This document shows, one piece after another, positions 9,567-19,352 of a stretch of DNA of 52,881 bases. The stretch comes from Saprospiraceae bacterium (GTDB taxonomy: Bacteria > Bacteroidota > Bacteroidia > Chitinophagales > Saprospiraceae): assembly GCA_016787575.1 (NCBI GenBank), contig JAEUUO010000026.1:1-52881 (forward strand), in the 5' to 3' direction. Under the pieces are notes generated by a model. It did no database searches and had not been told where the DNA came from. It saw only the letters and a list, made by a program, of their open reading frames with translations. The first letter of the stretch is position 1, and every line of letters starts with the position of its first letter. A program made the position numbers and the translations under genes.

Positions 9567-10028
9567 ATGTACGATTTGTTATTGTTATTGCATTCCTGGT
9601 TGCGTTGGGTTGTTGTGGCTTTAGCCATATGGGCGATTCTTGAAAACTATAAAGGCTGGAAATCAGGCTTGTCTTACAGTGCAAGTGTAAAAAAATGGAA
9701 TACGTTTTTTATAGCTTCACTACACACGCAATTGGTCATTGGTTTAATTCTTTATGCATTTGTTTCTCCGATGATGCAAAATATTCTGAGTGATTTTGGA
9801 AGTTCTATGAAGAATTCTGAAACTCGTTTTTGGAGTGTTGAACATATTTTTGGAATGATTTTAGGAATCGCGATAGCTCAAATTGGAAGTATCAAATCCA
9901 AAAAACAAACAACAGATAGTGCAAAATTTGAAGTGGCCTTCAAATGGTTTTTAGCTGGCTTTATCATTATCATGCTCATGATTCCATTTGGAATCTGGAA
10001 TGTTGAACGTCCGTTTTTTAGATTTTAA
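9567..10028 (+). CDS. Four-helix membrane protein, 'cytochrome B'-like family of Bacteroidota
   Basis: A 153-aa protein with four predicted membrane helices (about residues 8-27, 47-68, 92-108 and 131-147). Histidines lie in or next to helices in the patterns LHSWLRW, SLHTQLVIGL and VEHIFGM. The same arrangement occurs in a small Bacteroidota family often labelled cytochrome B, which suggests heme b binding, but that role is inferred and not proven. Promoter TATCTTTG upstream. It is convergent with the lipoprotein gene at 10040, with only 11 bp between them. Confidence 0.75.
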   Translation: MYDLLLLLHSWLRWVVVALAIWAILENYKGWKSGLSYSASVKKWNTFFIASLHTQLVIGLILYAFVSPMMQNILSDFGSSMKNSETRFWSVEHIFGMILGIAIAQIGSIKSKKQTTDSAKFEVAFKWFLAGFIIIMLMIPFGIWNVERPFFRF

Positions 10029-10037
10029 TCTAAAATC
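10021..10037. terminator. Weak bidirectional hairpin between convergent genes
   Basis: The inverted repeat GATTTTA-ATC-TAAAATC spans the stop of the plus-strand gene and lies next to the stop of the minus-strand gene. The stem is AT-rich and the 3-nt loop is tight, so a terminator role is uncertain. Confidence 0.25.
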
Positions 10038-10039
10038 AT

Positions 10040-10669
10040 TTATTCACAAACTCTTTCTCCAACTCCAAGTGGTGCATAGCGGCAGACTTCATATACAATA
10101 CTTAGCTCCATTTCAATATCTAATGTAAAATGGGCTAGAGAACCTTTGGCTAGGCCTTCTCCGGTAATAGAAAAAGTGAGATCTGTATCGAAGGTATTTG
10201 CTGCATAACGTTCTATGGCTCTTCTGAGCTCAGTAACACCTTTTGTATTCAACTGTTGATTGATTAAGGTGCTACCAGCCAATAGTGGTAAAAATAAATT
10301 TTGTTGATCAATCAACAAAAAACTAAAGGAGCCATCAGTTGTCACAACATGTACATCCACAAAAAGACTGCGACACGCATTGTCAGGGGCAGCAGTATAA
10401 TTTAATTTCGCCGAACTGAGGCTTGCTTTTTTAACTGTTGCATCTTGTGGAATTTGCATAGCTTTTTTGACATTTGAACCAGTAATTTTATTGGCATATC
10501 CAAATGGTTTCGAATCGTTAATTGTAAAAGGGGCTTTAATGGTAACTTTTCGAGTCTCTGTAAAAATTTGATCCGCACAGCCTTCATCGCCGCCTCCTAT
10601 GTATTCTTCAATGCCACAACAGCCGGAAAGTAATAGAAAAAGTGAGGAGAATTGTAATAATTTTTTCAT
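10040..10669 (-). CDS. Hypothetical lipoprotein
   Basis: A 209-aa protein with a lipoprotein signal, MKKLLQFSSLFLLLSGCCG, where the lipobox LSGC predicts lipidation at Cys17. Further Cys residues (C31, C98, C196, C208) could form disulfides. The mature part looks beta-rich and has no family I recognise. It lies 16 bp after the DUF6588-like gene on the same strand, so the two are probably co-transcribed and may act together at the outer membrane. Confidence 0.75.
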   Translation of the reverse strand: MKKLLQFSSLFLLLSGCCGIEEYIGGGDEGCADQIFTETRKVTIKAPFTINDSKPFGYANKITGSNVKKAMQIPQDATVKKASLSSAKLNYTAAPDNACRSLFVDVHVVTTDGSFSFLLIDQQNLFLPLLAGSTLINQQLNTKGVTELRRAIERYAANTFDTDLTFSITGEGLAKGSLAHFTLDIEMELSIVYEVCRYAPLGVGERVCE

Positions 10670-10685
10670 GATCTTTTCTTTATTT

Positions 10686-11573
10686 TTAAAAATCTAATGA
10701 TAAACCCAATGCACCAGTGACGGGACCTGAATAATTGAGGGCTCCGTGTATATTTAAAATCCACAATTTTACAGAAGCGGAAAGCTCTGCTACAAAGTGA
10801 TTGTCAATTCCAATGCTAATTTCCTTGGTCTTTACTTCTTCCTCTTTTGTATACGTATAGCTGAGATCTGTTTTGGCGTCCTGATAACCTAAGGTCAACT
10901 GGGAAGACCACCAGCTACCTGATTTGCCAATATGCAAAGAACCTAAATGAATGCGTGAATTGATATAGGGATCGTCTTTAAATTGGTGAAAAAAATATCC
11001 AACAGACAGGTCAATGGGCAATTTTGGAAAATACGGATTAATAGCATGTCGGATACCTAATCCCAACAAGGACAAAGACCCTAAGTTGTCATCAAGTTCT
11101 ATCGCAAAATACCGCCCTGATAATTCGGTATTAAAAAATCCGCCAATTGTAACTTGCGGACTGGCCATGGGTAAAGCTTTTAAATTGTATCCGCCAGGAA
11201 AAATATAACTGGTGCCATTAACACCCGCCACTTCTACAGGCTCTGTCGAACCAATTATGGTAGGCGCTTCAGCAGTTTTAAATGGCTCAAAGGATTCATT
11301 TGTTTTGGCTGTAAATGTTCGTTGAGCGGTTGACGGATATGAACTCATAACATTGATGCCAATCCGGATATAGAAGCTGCTGTCAATTGCCGACCACTCT
11401 CTTAATCCAGTATTTAAATTAGCGGTCATTAGCTCAAACAATGGTTGAACAAAAGGTCCTGTATTGTCGTCAATGTAGGTATTGAGAAAGTCTTCAACAC
11501 CCTCCTGGCTTTTTACAGGATTTGTGGTCAAGCCGAGGATAAAAACCAGACTTGCTAAAAGAATATTGCGCAT
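10686..11573 (-). CDS. DUF6588-like outer-membrane protein
   Basis: A 295-aa protein with signal peptide MRNILLASLVFILGLTTNPVKSQ. The pattern resembles the DUF6588 family of Bacteroidota: an early segment FVQPLFELMTANLNTGLREW, then paired amphipathic strands, ending in the aromatic LGLSLDF typical of outer-membrane barrels. It is probably an outer-membrane barrel of unknown function. It is first in a two-gene unit with the downstream lipoprotein and has a TATATTTG promoter box upstream. Confidence 0.65.
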   Translation of the reverse strand: MRNILLASLVFILGLTTNPVKSQEGVEDFLNTYIDDNTGPFVQPLFELMTANLNTGLREWSAIDSSFYIRIGINVMSSYPSTAQRTFTAKTNESFEPFKTAEAPTIIGSTEPVEVAGVNGTSYIFPGGYNLKALPMASPQVTIGGFFNTELSGRYFAIELDDNLGSLSLLGLGIRHAINPYFPKLPIDLSVGYFFHQFKDDPYINSRIHLGSLHIGKSGSWWSSQLTLGYQDAKTDLSYTYTKEEEVKTKEISIGIDNHFVAELSASVKLWILNIHGALNYSGPVTGALGLSLDF

Positions 11574-11613
11574 GGTCTTATGAATTTTTACGTTTTAAAC
11601 AAGCATCTCAATT

Positions 11614-11621
11614 CAAATATA
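11614..11621 (-). promoter_or_regulatory. Putative -7 promoter box TATATTTG
   Basis: Minus-strand TAnnTTTG (plus-strand caaatata), 40 bp upstream of the ATG at 11573. Part of a divergent promoter region with the box at 11694. Confidence 0.45.
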
Positions 11622-11693
11622 CTATGGTTTATTAAATTTTAAAGAAAAGCCTTGTTTTATTAATTTATTAGGCGTTGACAGCTCATAAAATCT

Positions 11694-11701
11694 TAATTTT
11701 G
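11694..11701 (+). promoter_or_regulatory. Putative promoter: TTG at 11675 and TAATTTTG
   Basis: TTG at 11675-11677 and TAATTTTG (TAnnTTTG) at 11694-11701 are 16 bp apart, slightly short. The box ends 14 bp before the ATG at 11716, so the leader would be very short. Confidence 0.4.
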
Positions 11702-11715
11702 AGCAAATTTATTAA

Positions 11716-14700
11716 ATGAGAATACTAATTGGACTGATCTGTTTAATAGGCATTTGCAACAGTGCTCACGCACAAGTAAAGCTATTGCAAGATTACATTG
11801 AAGAGGGAAGAAGCTATTCTGAAATTTGCGCTAAAGCGGAAAAATTAATCCGCAAGAATAAATTGGAAGATGAAAACTATCGGGAAACCATCTTTAGAAA
11901 AAAACGAAAGAAAAAGGATTTTCTAGATGATGACAAATTAAAGTTTGAACGATGGAAATGGTTTTGGAGGGATCGGGTCACTGAAGATGGCAAATTTCCG
12001 GATTTACAAAGACAATGGCAATTGTACAATCAAATTGCCCATGAATCAAATAATCTATTTCGCAATGCCCCTTCCTGGAAACATGAAGGTCCCGTTAGGA
12101 ATTCAGGTGGTTACTGGGGTATGGGTCGTACCACGCACATTGCGTTTCACCCCAATCAGTTGAATACTTTTTTTGTTGCATCTCCAAATGGTGGTCTGTG
12201 GAAAACAACTAACAATGGGGTCAGTTATAGTTCTATTGGAGATAATCTTCCCTACCAGCCGGTTGGAATTGTTTTAATTGATCCCCAGGCTCCCAATACC
12301 CTGTATGTAAGTTTGGGGGAAAAAGATGGTTGGTGGCAATACAATTTGGGAATTTACAAAACCACCGATGGGGGGGTGAATTGGAAACCTACAACGCTCA
12401 ATTGGAAACTTACAGACAATAAAGTTATTTATGCTTTGGAAATGAACCCGCAAAATTCATCAATATTAATTGCGGCAACAAACGATGGCATTTATAAAAC
12501 ATTTAATGGAGGGAACAGTTGGACCAAAATCCGGCCAGAAAACTTTTCAGATGTCAAATACAAACCAGGAGATACATCGATTGTTTATGCAGCACTGAAC
12601 GATTATTGGGGTAATTGCAATGTTTTCAAATCTATAGATGGAGGCAATGTATTTTCCCAGGCTACTGATTTTGGATTGCAAAAAGCATTTTTTCGCTTGA
12701 CCACAACCGTTGATGATCCTGAATATATTGGCATCAACATGAGCGTGGATGGCGCTAAGAAATTTTACCTCTCAAAAAATTCCGGAATGGATTTTAATTA
12801 TGTTTCGGATATGCCGGAAAATACTGTTCTGTATTTTTCACAGCAGAATAAATCCATTCTGTATTGTGGTTATGTTGTTATTTATAAATCTACCGATGAA
12901 GGCAAAACCTGGAAACAAATTACCGATTGGTGGAATAGCGGACAAGGATATCCTGAAATTCATGCGGATCATCATTTTATTGCATGCAATCCAAAATTAA
13001 AAAATGAATTGTATTTCTGCTGCGATGGTGGTTTGTATCGCTACTATGAAAATACCCAAAGCTGGGATGAATTGGTAAATGGATTGGCCATTACTCAATT
13101 TTACAAACTTGGAGTCTCTACTTCCATCCCACCGGTAATGATAGGAGGCAGTCAGGATAATGGAGGATGGTTGAAACGTGCAAATGGATCCTGGTCAAAT
13201 ACCAATGGCGGCGATGCGATGTCCCAGGTAATCGATCCTACAAATCAGAATATCGCTTACACCGAATATTGGGGTGGCAATGCAGTTTATCGTACAACCA
13301 ATGGATTTAATGATCTGGATGAAATTACACAAAACATAGGCGCCGAATTGCCGGGCCAATGGGTAACTCCTTTTAGTTTAAATCCACAAAATCCTAAAAC
13401 ATTTATCATTGGATACAACGATGTATTTGTAAGTTTTAATCGAGGAAATAGTTTTACCAAACTTAGTAACAATCTAACAGGAAACAAAGACAACGATTTG
13501 CGCGAAATAAAAATAAGTCCAGTAGATACCAATTTGCTCATTGGCTTTAGGGCCAATACAATGTACATTTCAAAGGATTTTGGCAAGACTTGGAAAAATT
13601 CATCGTTAATAACCAATCTTGAAATTACAGGAATAGAATTTCATGCAAAAGATAGCAATAGAATCTGGTGCACACGAGGCGGTTATGGTGCAGTTAAGGT
13701 AATGAGCTCAAAAGATAAAGGCAACAGTTGGACTAATATAACTAAAAATTTTGTAAACACACCCGTTTCATGTATTGCATATGATGAAGCTTCAAATGCT
13801 TTGTTTGTTGGAACTGATTTTGGTGTGTTCTTTTCAGATGCAGACAATATTGATTGGCAATATTATGGAATCGGATTGCCACATACAGCTGTTACAGACC
13901 TAAAAATTCATCAAACCCAACGCAAACTTTATATTTCTACTTTCGGTAGAGGTTTTTATTCAATAGATCTACCAGATTGTGCACCTGCCGTAGTTAATCT
14001 GGAAGTAGCTGTAAATAAAAAGAATTTTGAAAAAACAGATTCCATAAAAATTTGCGCTGGATCAAACATTTTATTAAAGGCTCAAGATAGTTTAAAAGGT
14101 AGTTTCAGATGGAGGGGACCTGGCGGAATTGACACTACCGTATTCAATAGTTCAAAAATTGATTTGGGAAGTTTTAACACCATTCAAAAAAGCGGAAACT
14201 ATAGTTTGGAATATACTTCTGATAAAGGATGCAAACGATTGGATACATTATATGTTCGGGTACTAATTAAACCCAATCTTGTGATCAACCAAAGTTATAA
14301 ATATTTAGATTGTAATCATGAGTCTATAATCCTAACACCTAATCTTCCAATCGATACCATTAATTATGCATACCATTGGACTAATTCTAAAGGCCTGGAT
14401 ACAATGGCTTATTCCATTCAAGTTAATCAGGAAGGCAATTATCAATTGGAGTTAATCAATAAAGCTGGAAATTGTCCGTTCTACTTTGAAGTCAATATAA
14501 GTAAAGCAAATCCTCCTGTTATTGTGAGCAGGGAAATAGAAAATAATAAATGCTTTGGAGATAGCCTTGGCAGTCTTAGCATAAGTGATTTAGCAGTGCA
14601 ACCAAGCAGATATCTTTGGTCAAATGGTGATAGCTCAAAAATTAGTAAGCATCTTAAAGCTGGCATTTATTATTTAACTATTTCAGATGCTAACGATTGC

Positions 14701-15234
14701 AAAACAGTTGATACATTTCTAATTTCGGAACCGGAGGAACTAATTCTTAACATCACTGTTTTAAATTCAAATGGTATGGATGGAAGTATTGTGGCAACTG
14801 CAAAAGGAGGTATAGCACCTTACAAATATACCTTTTTTCAAAATGGACAGATCATATCCTTAAATAGTGAAATTAAGAATTTAGCACCAGGAGTCTATGA
14901 CTTGGAAGTTGAAGATGCAAATGGTTGTAAAGTAAGTAGAGAAAAAATTGTTGTAGATCAAGTTGTGGAAAACGCAAACTTAACCAAGTCAATGATCCAG
15001 GTTTACCCAAATCCTGTAAATGAATTTTTGAACATTCAATTTGGCAGTGAGATTGTCGAAACCCCTTCAATGTTAATAATAAATTCATCTGGACAATTGT
15101 GTACAGTAAATGTAAAACACAAAACAAACAAAGATTTGGTGTTGGATGTAAGTCAATTAATTGCCGGCGAATATATTCTTAAATTAAGTGTTTTTGAAAA
15201 ACAACATGAATTTCGATTTACTAAATTGAAATAA
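11716..15234 (+). CDS. Large secreted BNR/sortilin-type propeller protein with SprB-like repeats and T9SS sorting domain
   Basis: A 1172-aa protein with signal peptide MRILIGLICLIGICNSAHAQ. About residues 130-750 contain repeated BNR/VPS10-like blades with the S/T-x-D-x-G-x-T/S-W motif (TTDGGVNWK, TFNGGNSWTK, STDEGKTWK, SKDFGKTWK, SKDKGNSWT), indicating one or two large beta propellers. Residues of about 950-1085 hold two SprB-like repeats (motifs YLWSNGDSS and GIYYLTISDANDC; GVYDLEVEDANGC). SprB repeats are known from gliding adhesins. A T9SS sorting domain follows from YPNPVNEFLNI. It is probably a cell-surface binding protein or glycoside-active propeller; no catalytic residues could be assigned. 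The DUF3667 gene follows 9 bp downstream. Confidence 0.85.
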   Translation: MRILIGLICLIGICNSAHAQVKLLQDYIEEGRSYSEICAKAEKLIRKNKLEDENYRETIFRKKRKKKDFLDDDKLKFERWKWFWRDRVTEDGKFPDLQRQWQLYNQIAHESNNLFRNAPSWKHEGPVRNSGGYWGMGRTTHIAFHPNQLNTFFVASPNGGLWKTTNNGVSYSSIGDNLPYQPVGIVLIDPQAPNTLYVSLGEKDGWWQYNLGIYKTTDGGVNWKPTTLNWKLTDNKVIYALEMNPQNSSILIAATNDGIYKTFNGGNSWTKIRPENFSDVKYKPGDTSIVYAALNDYWGNCNVFKSIDGGNVFSQATDFGLQKAFFRLTTTVDDPEYIGINMSVDGAKKFYLSKNSGMDFNYVSDMPENTVLYFSQQNKSILYCGYVVIYKSTDEGKTWKQITDWWNSGQGYPEIHADHHFIACNPKLKNELYFCCDGGLYRYYENTQSWDELVNGLAITQFYKLGVSTSIPPVMIGGSQDNGGWLKRANGSWSNTNGGDAMSQVIDPTNQNIAYTEYWGGNAVYRTTNGFNDLDEITQNIGAELPGQWVTPFSLNPQNPKTFIIGYNDVFVSFNRGNSFTKLSNNLTGNKDNDLREIKISPVDTNLLIGFRANTMYISKDFGKTWKNSSLITNLEITGIEFHAKDSNRIWCTRGGYGAVKVMSSKDKGNSWTNITKNFVNTPVSCIAYDEASNALFVGTDFGVFFSDADNIDWQYYGIGLPHTAVTDLKIHQTQRKLYISTFGRGFYSIDLPDCAPAVVNLEVAVNKKNFEKTDSIKICAGSNILLKAQDSLKGSFRWRGPGGIDTTVFNSSKIDLGSFNTIQKSGNYSLEYTSDKGCKRLDTLYVRVLIKPNLVINQSYKYLDCNHESIILTPNLPIDTINYAYHWTNSKGLDTMAYSIQVNQEGNYQLELINKAGNCPFYFEVNISKANPPVIVSREIENNKCFGDSLGSLSISDLAVQPSRYLWSNGDSSKISKHLKAGIYYLTISDANDCKTVDTFLISEPEELILNITVLNSNGMDGSIVATAKGGIAPYKYTFFQNGQIISLNSEIKNLAPGVYDLEVEDANGCKVSREKIVVDQVVENANLTKSMIQVYPNPVNEFLNIQFGSEIVETPSMLIINSSGQLCTVNVKHKTNKDLVLDVSQLIAGEYILKLSVFEKQHEFRFTKLK

Positions 15235-15243
15235 AGCTAAGGT

Positions 15244-15969
15244 ATGGCTGTCCATTATTGCCCGAATTGTGGTGCCGAAGTGAATTCTCGGTTTTGTGGA
15301 CAATGTGGTGCAAAATATGGAAAAAAGGAATTGGACCTCAAATCCCTTTTTCAAGTGGTGTTTGAAACCATTACAAATTGGGAGCAAAAAATGGTACGTA
15401 CTCTTGAGGTTTTAGCAAAGGATCCCGGTAAAATTGCCAGGGCTTTTATTGGTGGTGAACGAAGGAAGTATTACCATCCAGTTAAATTTTTACTATTTTG
15501 GGCCAGTGTTAATTTATTTATAGCCTTAAATCTCAAAGTGAGTTTTGGTGAAATGGATGCCAGCTTAAGTATTACAGAACAGCAGTTTAATGCATTCATT
15601 CAAAATTATATTTCCTTGATTTATGCTGCCGCAGTCCCGATTATGGCTTTAGGTCCTTTTCTGATTTTCAGAAAACTTGAACCTAAATTTGTGCATTACA
15701 ATGTAATGCTTTGTTACATTGTCGGTGCCGGTTTGTTGATTAACATTCCTTCCTATCTAATGGTGGCGCTGTGGAGAGAAACGGAAGTTGTCAGAAATAT
15801 TATCGGTCCTTTGTTTCCTATAGTTTTTGCAAGTTATTTTTACCAATCCTATTTTAAAACGAAGCTATGGAAAGCAATTGTTTCCGGAGTATTTACTGCC
15901 ATTTTTCTATTTCTGGCATCTTTTCTTATTTTGACAATCCTTTTCATAATTTTTAAAATCATTGTCTAG
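15244..15969 (+). CDS. DUF3667 membrane protein with N-terminal zinc ribbon
   Basis: A 241-aa protein. The start has two CxxC pairs (CPNCGAEV and CGQCGAKY), forming a rubredoxin-like zinc ribbon. A DUF3667-type segment follows (LEVLAKDPGKIARAFIGGERRKYYHPVKFL), then four or five membrane helices to the C-terminus. Function is unknown. It starts 9 bp after the propeller gene on the same strand, so it is likely read through from that transcript. The next gene (S46 peptidase) is 64 bp downstream. Confidence 0.8.
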   Translation: MAVHYCPNCGAEVNSRFCGQCGAKYGKKELDLKSLFQVVFETITNWEQKMVRTLEVLAKDPGKIARAFIGGERRKYYHPVKFLLFWASVNLFIALNLKVSFGEMDASLSITEQQFNAFIQNYISLIYAAAVPIMALGPFLIFRKLEPKFVHYNVMLCYIVGAGLLINIPSYLMVALWRETEVVRNIIGPLFPIVFASYFYQSYFKTKLWKAIVSGVFTAIFLFLASFLILTILFIIFKIIV

Positions 15970-16033
15970 GTCCATATTATTAAATATTTTTCCGGTGTAC
16001 CTTTGGCAATCTAATTACACTAAAACGCATTGA

Positions 16034-18208
16034 ATGTATAAGCAAATTCATTTTATTTCACTCTGTTTATTGATCATATCGCAAAGCCTTTTTGCAGGAG
16101 AAGGCATGTGGCTGCCCATTTTTTTAAAATCCTTGAATGAAAAGGAAATGAAAGCTATGGGTATGAAAATTTCTGCTGATGACATTTACAATATTAATAA
16201 AGGATCCTTGAAAGACGCCATAGTTCAATTTGGGGGTGGCTGTACCTCTGAAATTATTTCAAACGAAGGTTTATTATTGACAAATCATCATTGTGGATTT
16301 GGATATGTCCAGTCCTTAACTACAGTAGAACAAAATTACATTCGGGATGGATTTTGGGCGCGCAGCAAAAGTGAAGAACAAGTATGTTCGGGTTTAACTG
16401 CAACTTTAATTGTTCGCATGGAGGATGTAAGCGCGATCATTTTAAACGGAGTGAATCCGAAAATGACCGAGCTGCAAAGAAGAAATAAAGTAGATGAAAA
16501 TATTGAAAAGTTAAAGCTTGTTTTACCAAAGCTGGATGATCAGGAAGTATTGATTCGCTCATTTTATAATGGCAATCAATATTTTGCTTTTGTTACTGAA
16601 ACCTTTAAAGACATTCGGCTGGTTGGAACGCCACCAGAGTCCATCGGAAAATTCGGTGCAGATACTGATAATTGGGTTTGGCCAAGACATACCGGTGATT
16701 TTTCACTGTTTAGAATTTATGCAGACAAATCCAATCGGCCAGCTGCTTATTCTAAAGATAATATACCCTATAAGCCAAAACATTTTCTACCAATATCACT
16801 GAGCGGAATAAAGGAAGGAGATTTTACAATGGTATTTGGGTTTCCTGGACGTACTACTGAATATTTAATCTACGAAGCCAATAAACAACAAATCGAAGTT
16901 TTAAATCCGGTTCGAATCAGTTTGCGAGATAAAACTTTGAAGATTTTGGATAAATACATGCGTGCAGATGAAAAAACGAAAATCCAGTATGCTTCGAAAT
17001 ATGCGGGTATTGCAAATTCCTGGAAAAAATGGATCGGGGAAAATTTGGGTATGAAAGTTAGCAAGGGTCTGGATAAAAAATTAAAGGCAGATTTGGAATT
17101 TCAGAAACGGGTCAATCAAAATCCTAAATTCGAAGCATACCGAAAATTAATTCCAGATATGGAATTTTTATACAAGCGGTTGGAACCTTTTGCTAAAGCC
17201 CGTGAATATTATGCAGAAACATTTGTCAGAAATGTCGATGTCTACGATTATTATCAATTGGTTAAATCATTAATTAATACCTATGAAGGTCGTGGTGAAG
17301 CGAAATTTAATTTGAGCAAACAAGATATCTTAAAAAATATCGATGCTTATTTTAAAGATTTTAATACCTCTATTGATCAGGAAATATTTGCCAGTTTATT
17401 AGAACAATTCATAACAGAAATGAATCCTGCTTTTGTTTTTAATTCATTAAAGGAGGCATTAAAAACGAATCATTCAGATTATAAAGCGTTTGCGAAATCA
17501 CTTTACACCTCGAGTAAATTAACCAATCAGGACAGCCTGTATCGAATCATGTCCATGGATTATGTTCAGTGGATTGCTGCAATAAAGGCAGATCCACTGT
17601 ATCAATTTTATGAAGATATGAATTTTTATCAAAACAACGATATTAACAAATTGTGTTTTGATTTAGAAGAACAAATAAATGCTTTGCGTCGAACACACAT
17701 GACTGCATTGATGGAAGTATTGCCTGAAAAAAGGTATTATCCTGATGCAAATTCTACCTTGCGAGTTACTTATGGAAAAGTGGAAGGATTTAAACCTCGT
17801 GATGGTGTACATTACCTATCTAAAACAACTTTAGATGGAGTTATGGAAAAGTACATTCCAGGAGATTATGAATTTGATGTTCCTAAGAAATTGCAGTCAT
17901 TGTATAACAACAAAGATTATGGAATCTATGGCGAAGATGGAAAGATGCCCTTGGCATTTATTGGGTCCAATCATACAACCGGCGGTAATTCAGGAAGCCC
18001 TGCTATTGATGCTCATGGAAACTTGATCGGATTAAATTTTGATCGCGTTTGGGAAGGAACAATGAGTGATATCAATTACGACCCAAGCATTTGTCGAAAC
18101 ATCATGGTCGATGCACGTTATATCTTATTTATCATAGATAAATTTGCCGGAGCCAAATGGCTGATTGATGAAATGAAATTGGTTTATCCGAAAGGAAAAA
18201 AGAAATAA
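16034..18208 (+). CDS. S46 family dipeptidyl peptidase, DPP11-type (Asp/Glu-specific)
   Basis: A periplasmic exopeptidase that releases N-terminal dipeptides. The signal peptide ends near SLFAGEG. It has a chymotrypsin-like fold split by a helical domain, as in DPP7/DPP11. Catalytic residues visible: His in TNHHCG (H85/H86), Asp222 in RHTGDFSLFR and Ser653 in GGNSGSPAID. The S1-specificity position 18 residues after the catalytic Ser is Arg671 (GLNFDRVWEG); this is the Arg that defines DPP11 with Asp/Glu preference, whereas DPP7 has Gly. The length of 724 aa is normal. It likely works downstream of secreted endopeptidases such as the M36 enzyme to supply dipeptides. Stop codons of this gene and the next (minus strand) are 2 bp apart. 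Confidence 0.92.
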   Translation: MYKQIHFISLCLLIISQSLFAGEGMWLPIFLKSLNEKEMKAMGMKISADDIYNINKGSLKDAIVQFGGGCTSEIISNEGLLLTNHHCGFGYVQSLTTVEQNYIRDGFWARSKSEEQVCSGLTATLIVRMEDVSAIILNGVNPKMTELQRRNKVDENIEKLKLVLPKLDDQEVLIRSFYNGNQYFAFVTETFKDIRLVGTPPESIGKFGADTDNWVWPRHTGDFSLFRIYADKSNRPAAYSKDNIPYKPKHFLPISLSGIKEGDFTMVFGFPGRTTEYLIYEANKQQIEVLNPVRISLRDKTLKILDKYMRADEKTKIQYASKYAGIANSWKKWIGENLGMKVSKGLDKKLKADLEFQKRVNQNPKFEAYRKLIPDMEFLYKRLEPFAKAREYYAETFVRNVDVYDYYQLVKSLINTYEGRGEAKFNLSKQDILKNIDAYFKDFNTSIDQEIFASLLEQFITEMNPAFVFNSLKEALKTNHSDYKAFAKSLYTSSKLTNQDSLYRIMSMDYVQWIAAIKADPLYQFYEDMNFYQNNDINKLCFDLEEQINALRRTHMTALMEVLPEKRYYPDANSTLRVTYGKVEGFKPRDGVHYLSKTTLDGVMEKYIPGDYEFDVPKKLQSLYNNKDYGIYGEDGKMPLAFIGSNHTTGGNSGSPAIDAHGNLIGLNFDRVWEGTMSDINYDPSICRNIMVDARYILFIIDKFAGAKWLIDEMKLVYPKGKKK

Positions 18209-18210
18209 AC

Positions 18211-19338
18211 TCAATCTCTTTCTACTATAAACCTGCTATTTCCAAGTTCTTGTCCATGATGGTCCAATAATTGAAAAATATAAGCAGCAGCTTTTAAGTC
18301 GTGAATTGGAATTGAATAGGACTCATTCTCTACGAGTTGTAATTTTCCTGACTGAATTGGTTTTCCGGTAATGTCCAGAATGCGATACGGATAAGTACCG
18401 CTGTGTAAATATTGATTGCTTACTGACAAGAATCCTTGAGCCGGATTCGGATACAAACTCAGCGCAATAGAATTCCCTTCATGTGTTGTTTTTAATTGAA
18501 TGCGATCGTCCGGTTTGTATTGCACGGCTGCAGGCAAACCAAGGCTATCCGTTGTTACATACGCAATGTACCCTTTTGTTTCATTTGAGATGAAGGCATA
18601 TGCTGTGTTGTTAAAATCTCCAAAAAATCCGGCAAATAAACCACTTGCCAATGTGGTAACATCAATCCAACCCAGAAACTGGACTTTAGCATCTATCGTT
18701 GTTTTGCTTACAGTATTGATTTTTTCACGAAGGACTTCCCAAGATTTTGCAGGTAATTTTAAAGTGCCCCATGCATCTGCCTCTTTGTGAAATTTAGTAT
18801 TGAAATTAATCCGGAATGAATCCGGCTTTAATGGCAATAAATTTAAAAGACTGTCCGGTAAGATACTGGAAGAAAAAGCAACTGAACTAATTGTTTGATA
18901 GGAGAGTGTATCTAAATACTTTTCCGGATAGCGCAATACAGTTGCAGGTTTTGGAAATACATTGGCCCCACCCAATCCAGGTATCGGTCCACCACCTCTA
19001 GTAGCATTTCCTAAAAGATCAACGCGATTTGCATACATTCTGTAATACATTTCTGTAATACCAGAAAAAACAACCGCATCAGCTGTAGGAAAACTAGCAC
19101 TGTTCATGCCGGCGCTTTTTGGCAGATACACTTCAGAGCGACGCACAGTGGAATTTAAACTACTAAAATCCCAAATTTGGTTTGGACCTGGATTGCCCAG
19201 AATAATTGAACCAACTACCGTGTCGTAGCGATAATTAAATGAATCGCCAACTGCTGGTCTAACTGCACTGGTGATGGTAGTCTGTGCATTGGTAAAAAGT
19301 GATAGTGCACAAAGAAAAAAGCTTAAGATGTATTTCAT
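18211..19338 (-). CDS. T9SS-sorted secreted protein of unknown function
   Basis: A 375-aa protein with signal peptide MKYILSFFLCALSLFTNAQ. The middle is beta-rich with no family I recognise; segments such as GNPGPNQIWDFSSLNSTV recur in Bacteroidota secreted proteins. A linker precedes a T9SS sorting domain from LYPNPAQGFLSV to the end. It lies 14 bp after the ABC exporter gene on the same strand, at the tail of the efp-acc-ABC run, so it may be co-transcribed with it. It is tightly convergent with the S46 peptidase gene. Confidence 0.8.
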   Translation of the reverse strand: MKYILSFFLCALSLFTNAQTTITSAVRPAVGDSFNYRYDTVVGSIILGNPGPNQIWDFSSLNSTVRRSEVYLPKSAGMNSASFPTADAVVFSGITEMYYRMYANRVDLLGNATRGGGPIPGLGGANVFPKPATVLRYPEKYLDTLSYQTISSVAFSSSILPDSLLNLLPLKPDSFRINFNTKFHKEADAWGTLKLPAKSWEVLREKINTVSKTTIDAKVQFLGWIDVTTLASGLFAGFFGDFNNTAYAFISNETKGYIAYVTTDSLGLPAAVQYKPDDRIQLKTTHEGNSIALSLYPNPAQGFLSVSNQYLHSGTYPYRILDITGKPIQSGKLQLVENESYSIPIHDLKAAAYIFQLLDHHGQELGNSRFIVERD

Positions 19339-19352
19339 ACTATTATGTGTAT

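Noticed and set aside
13287..13616. A 109-aa minus-strand frame inside the propeller gene
   Set aside because: It lies fully antisense to a clearly coding gene and shows no recognisable motif or separate promoter.
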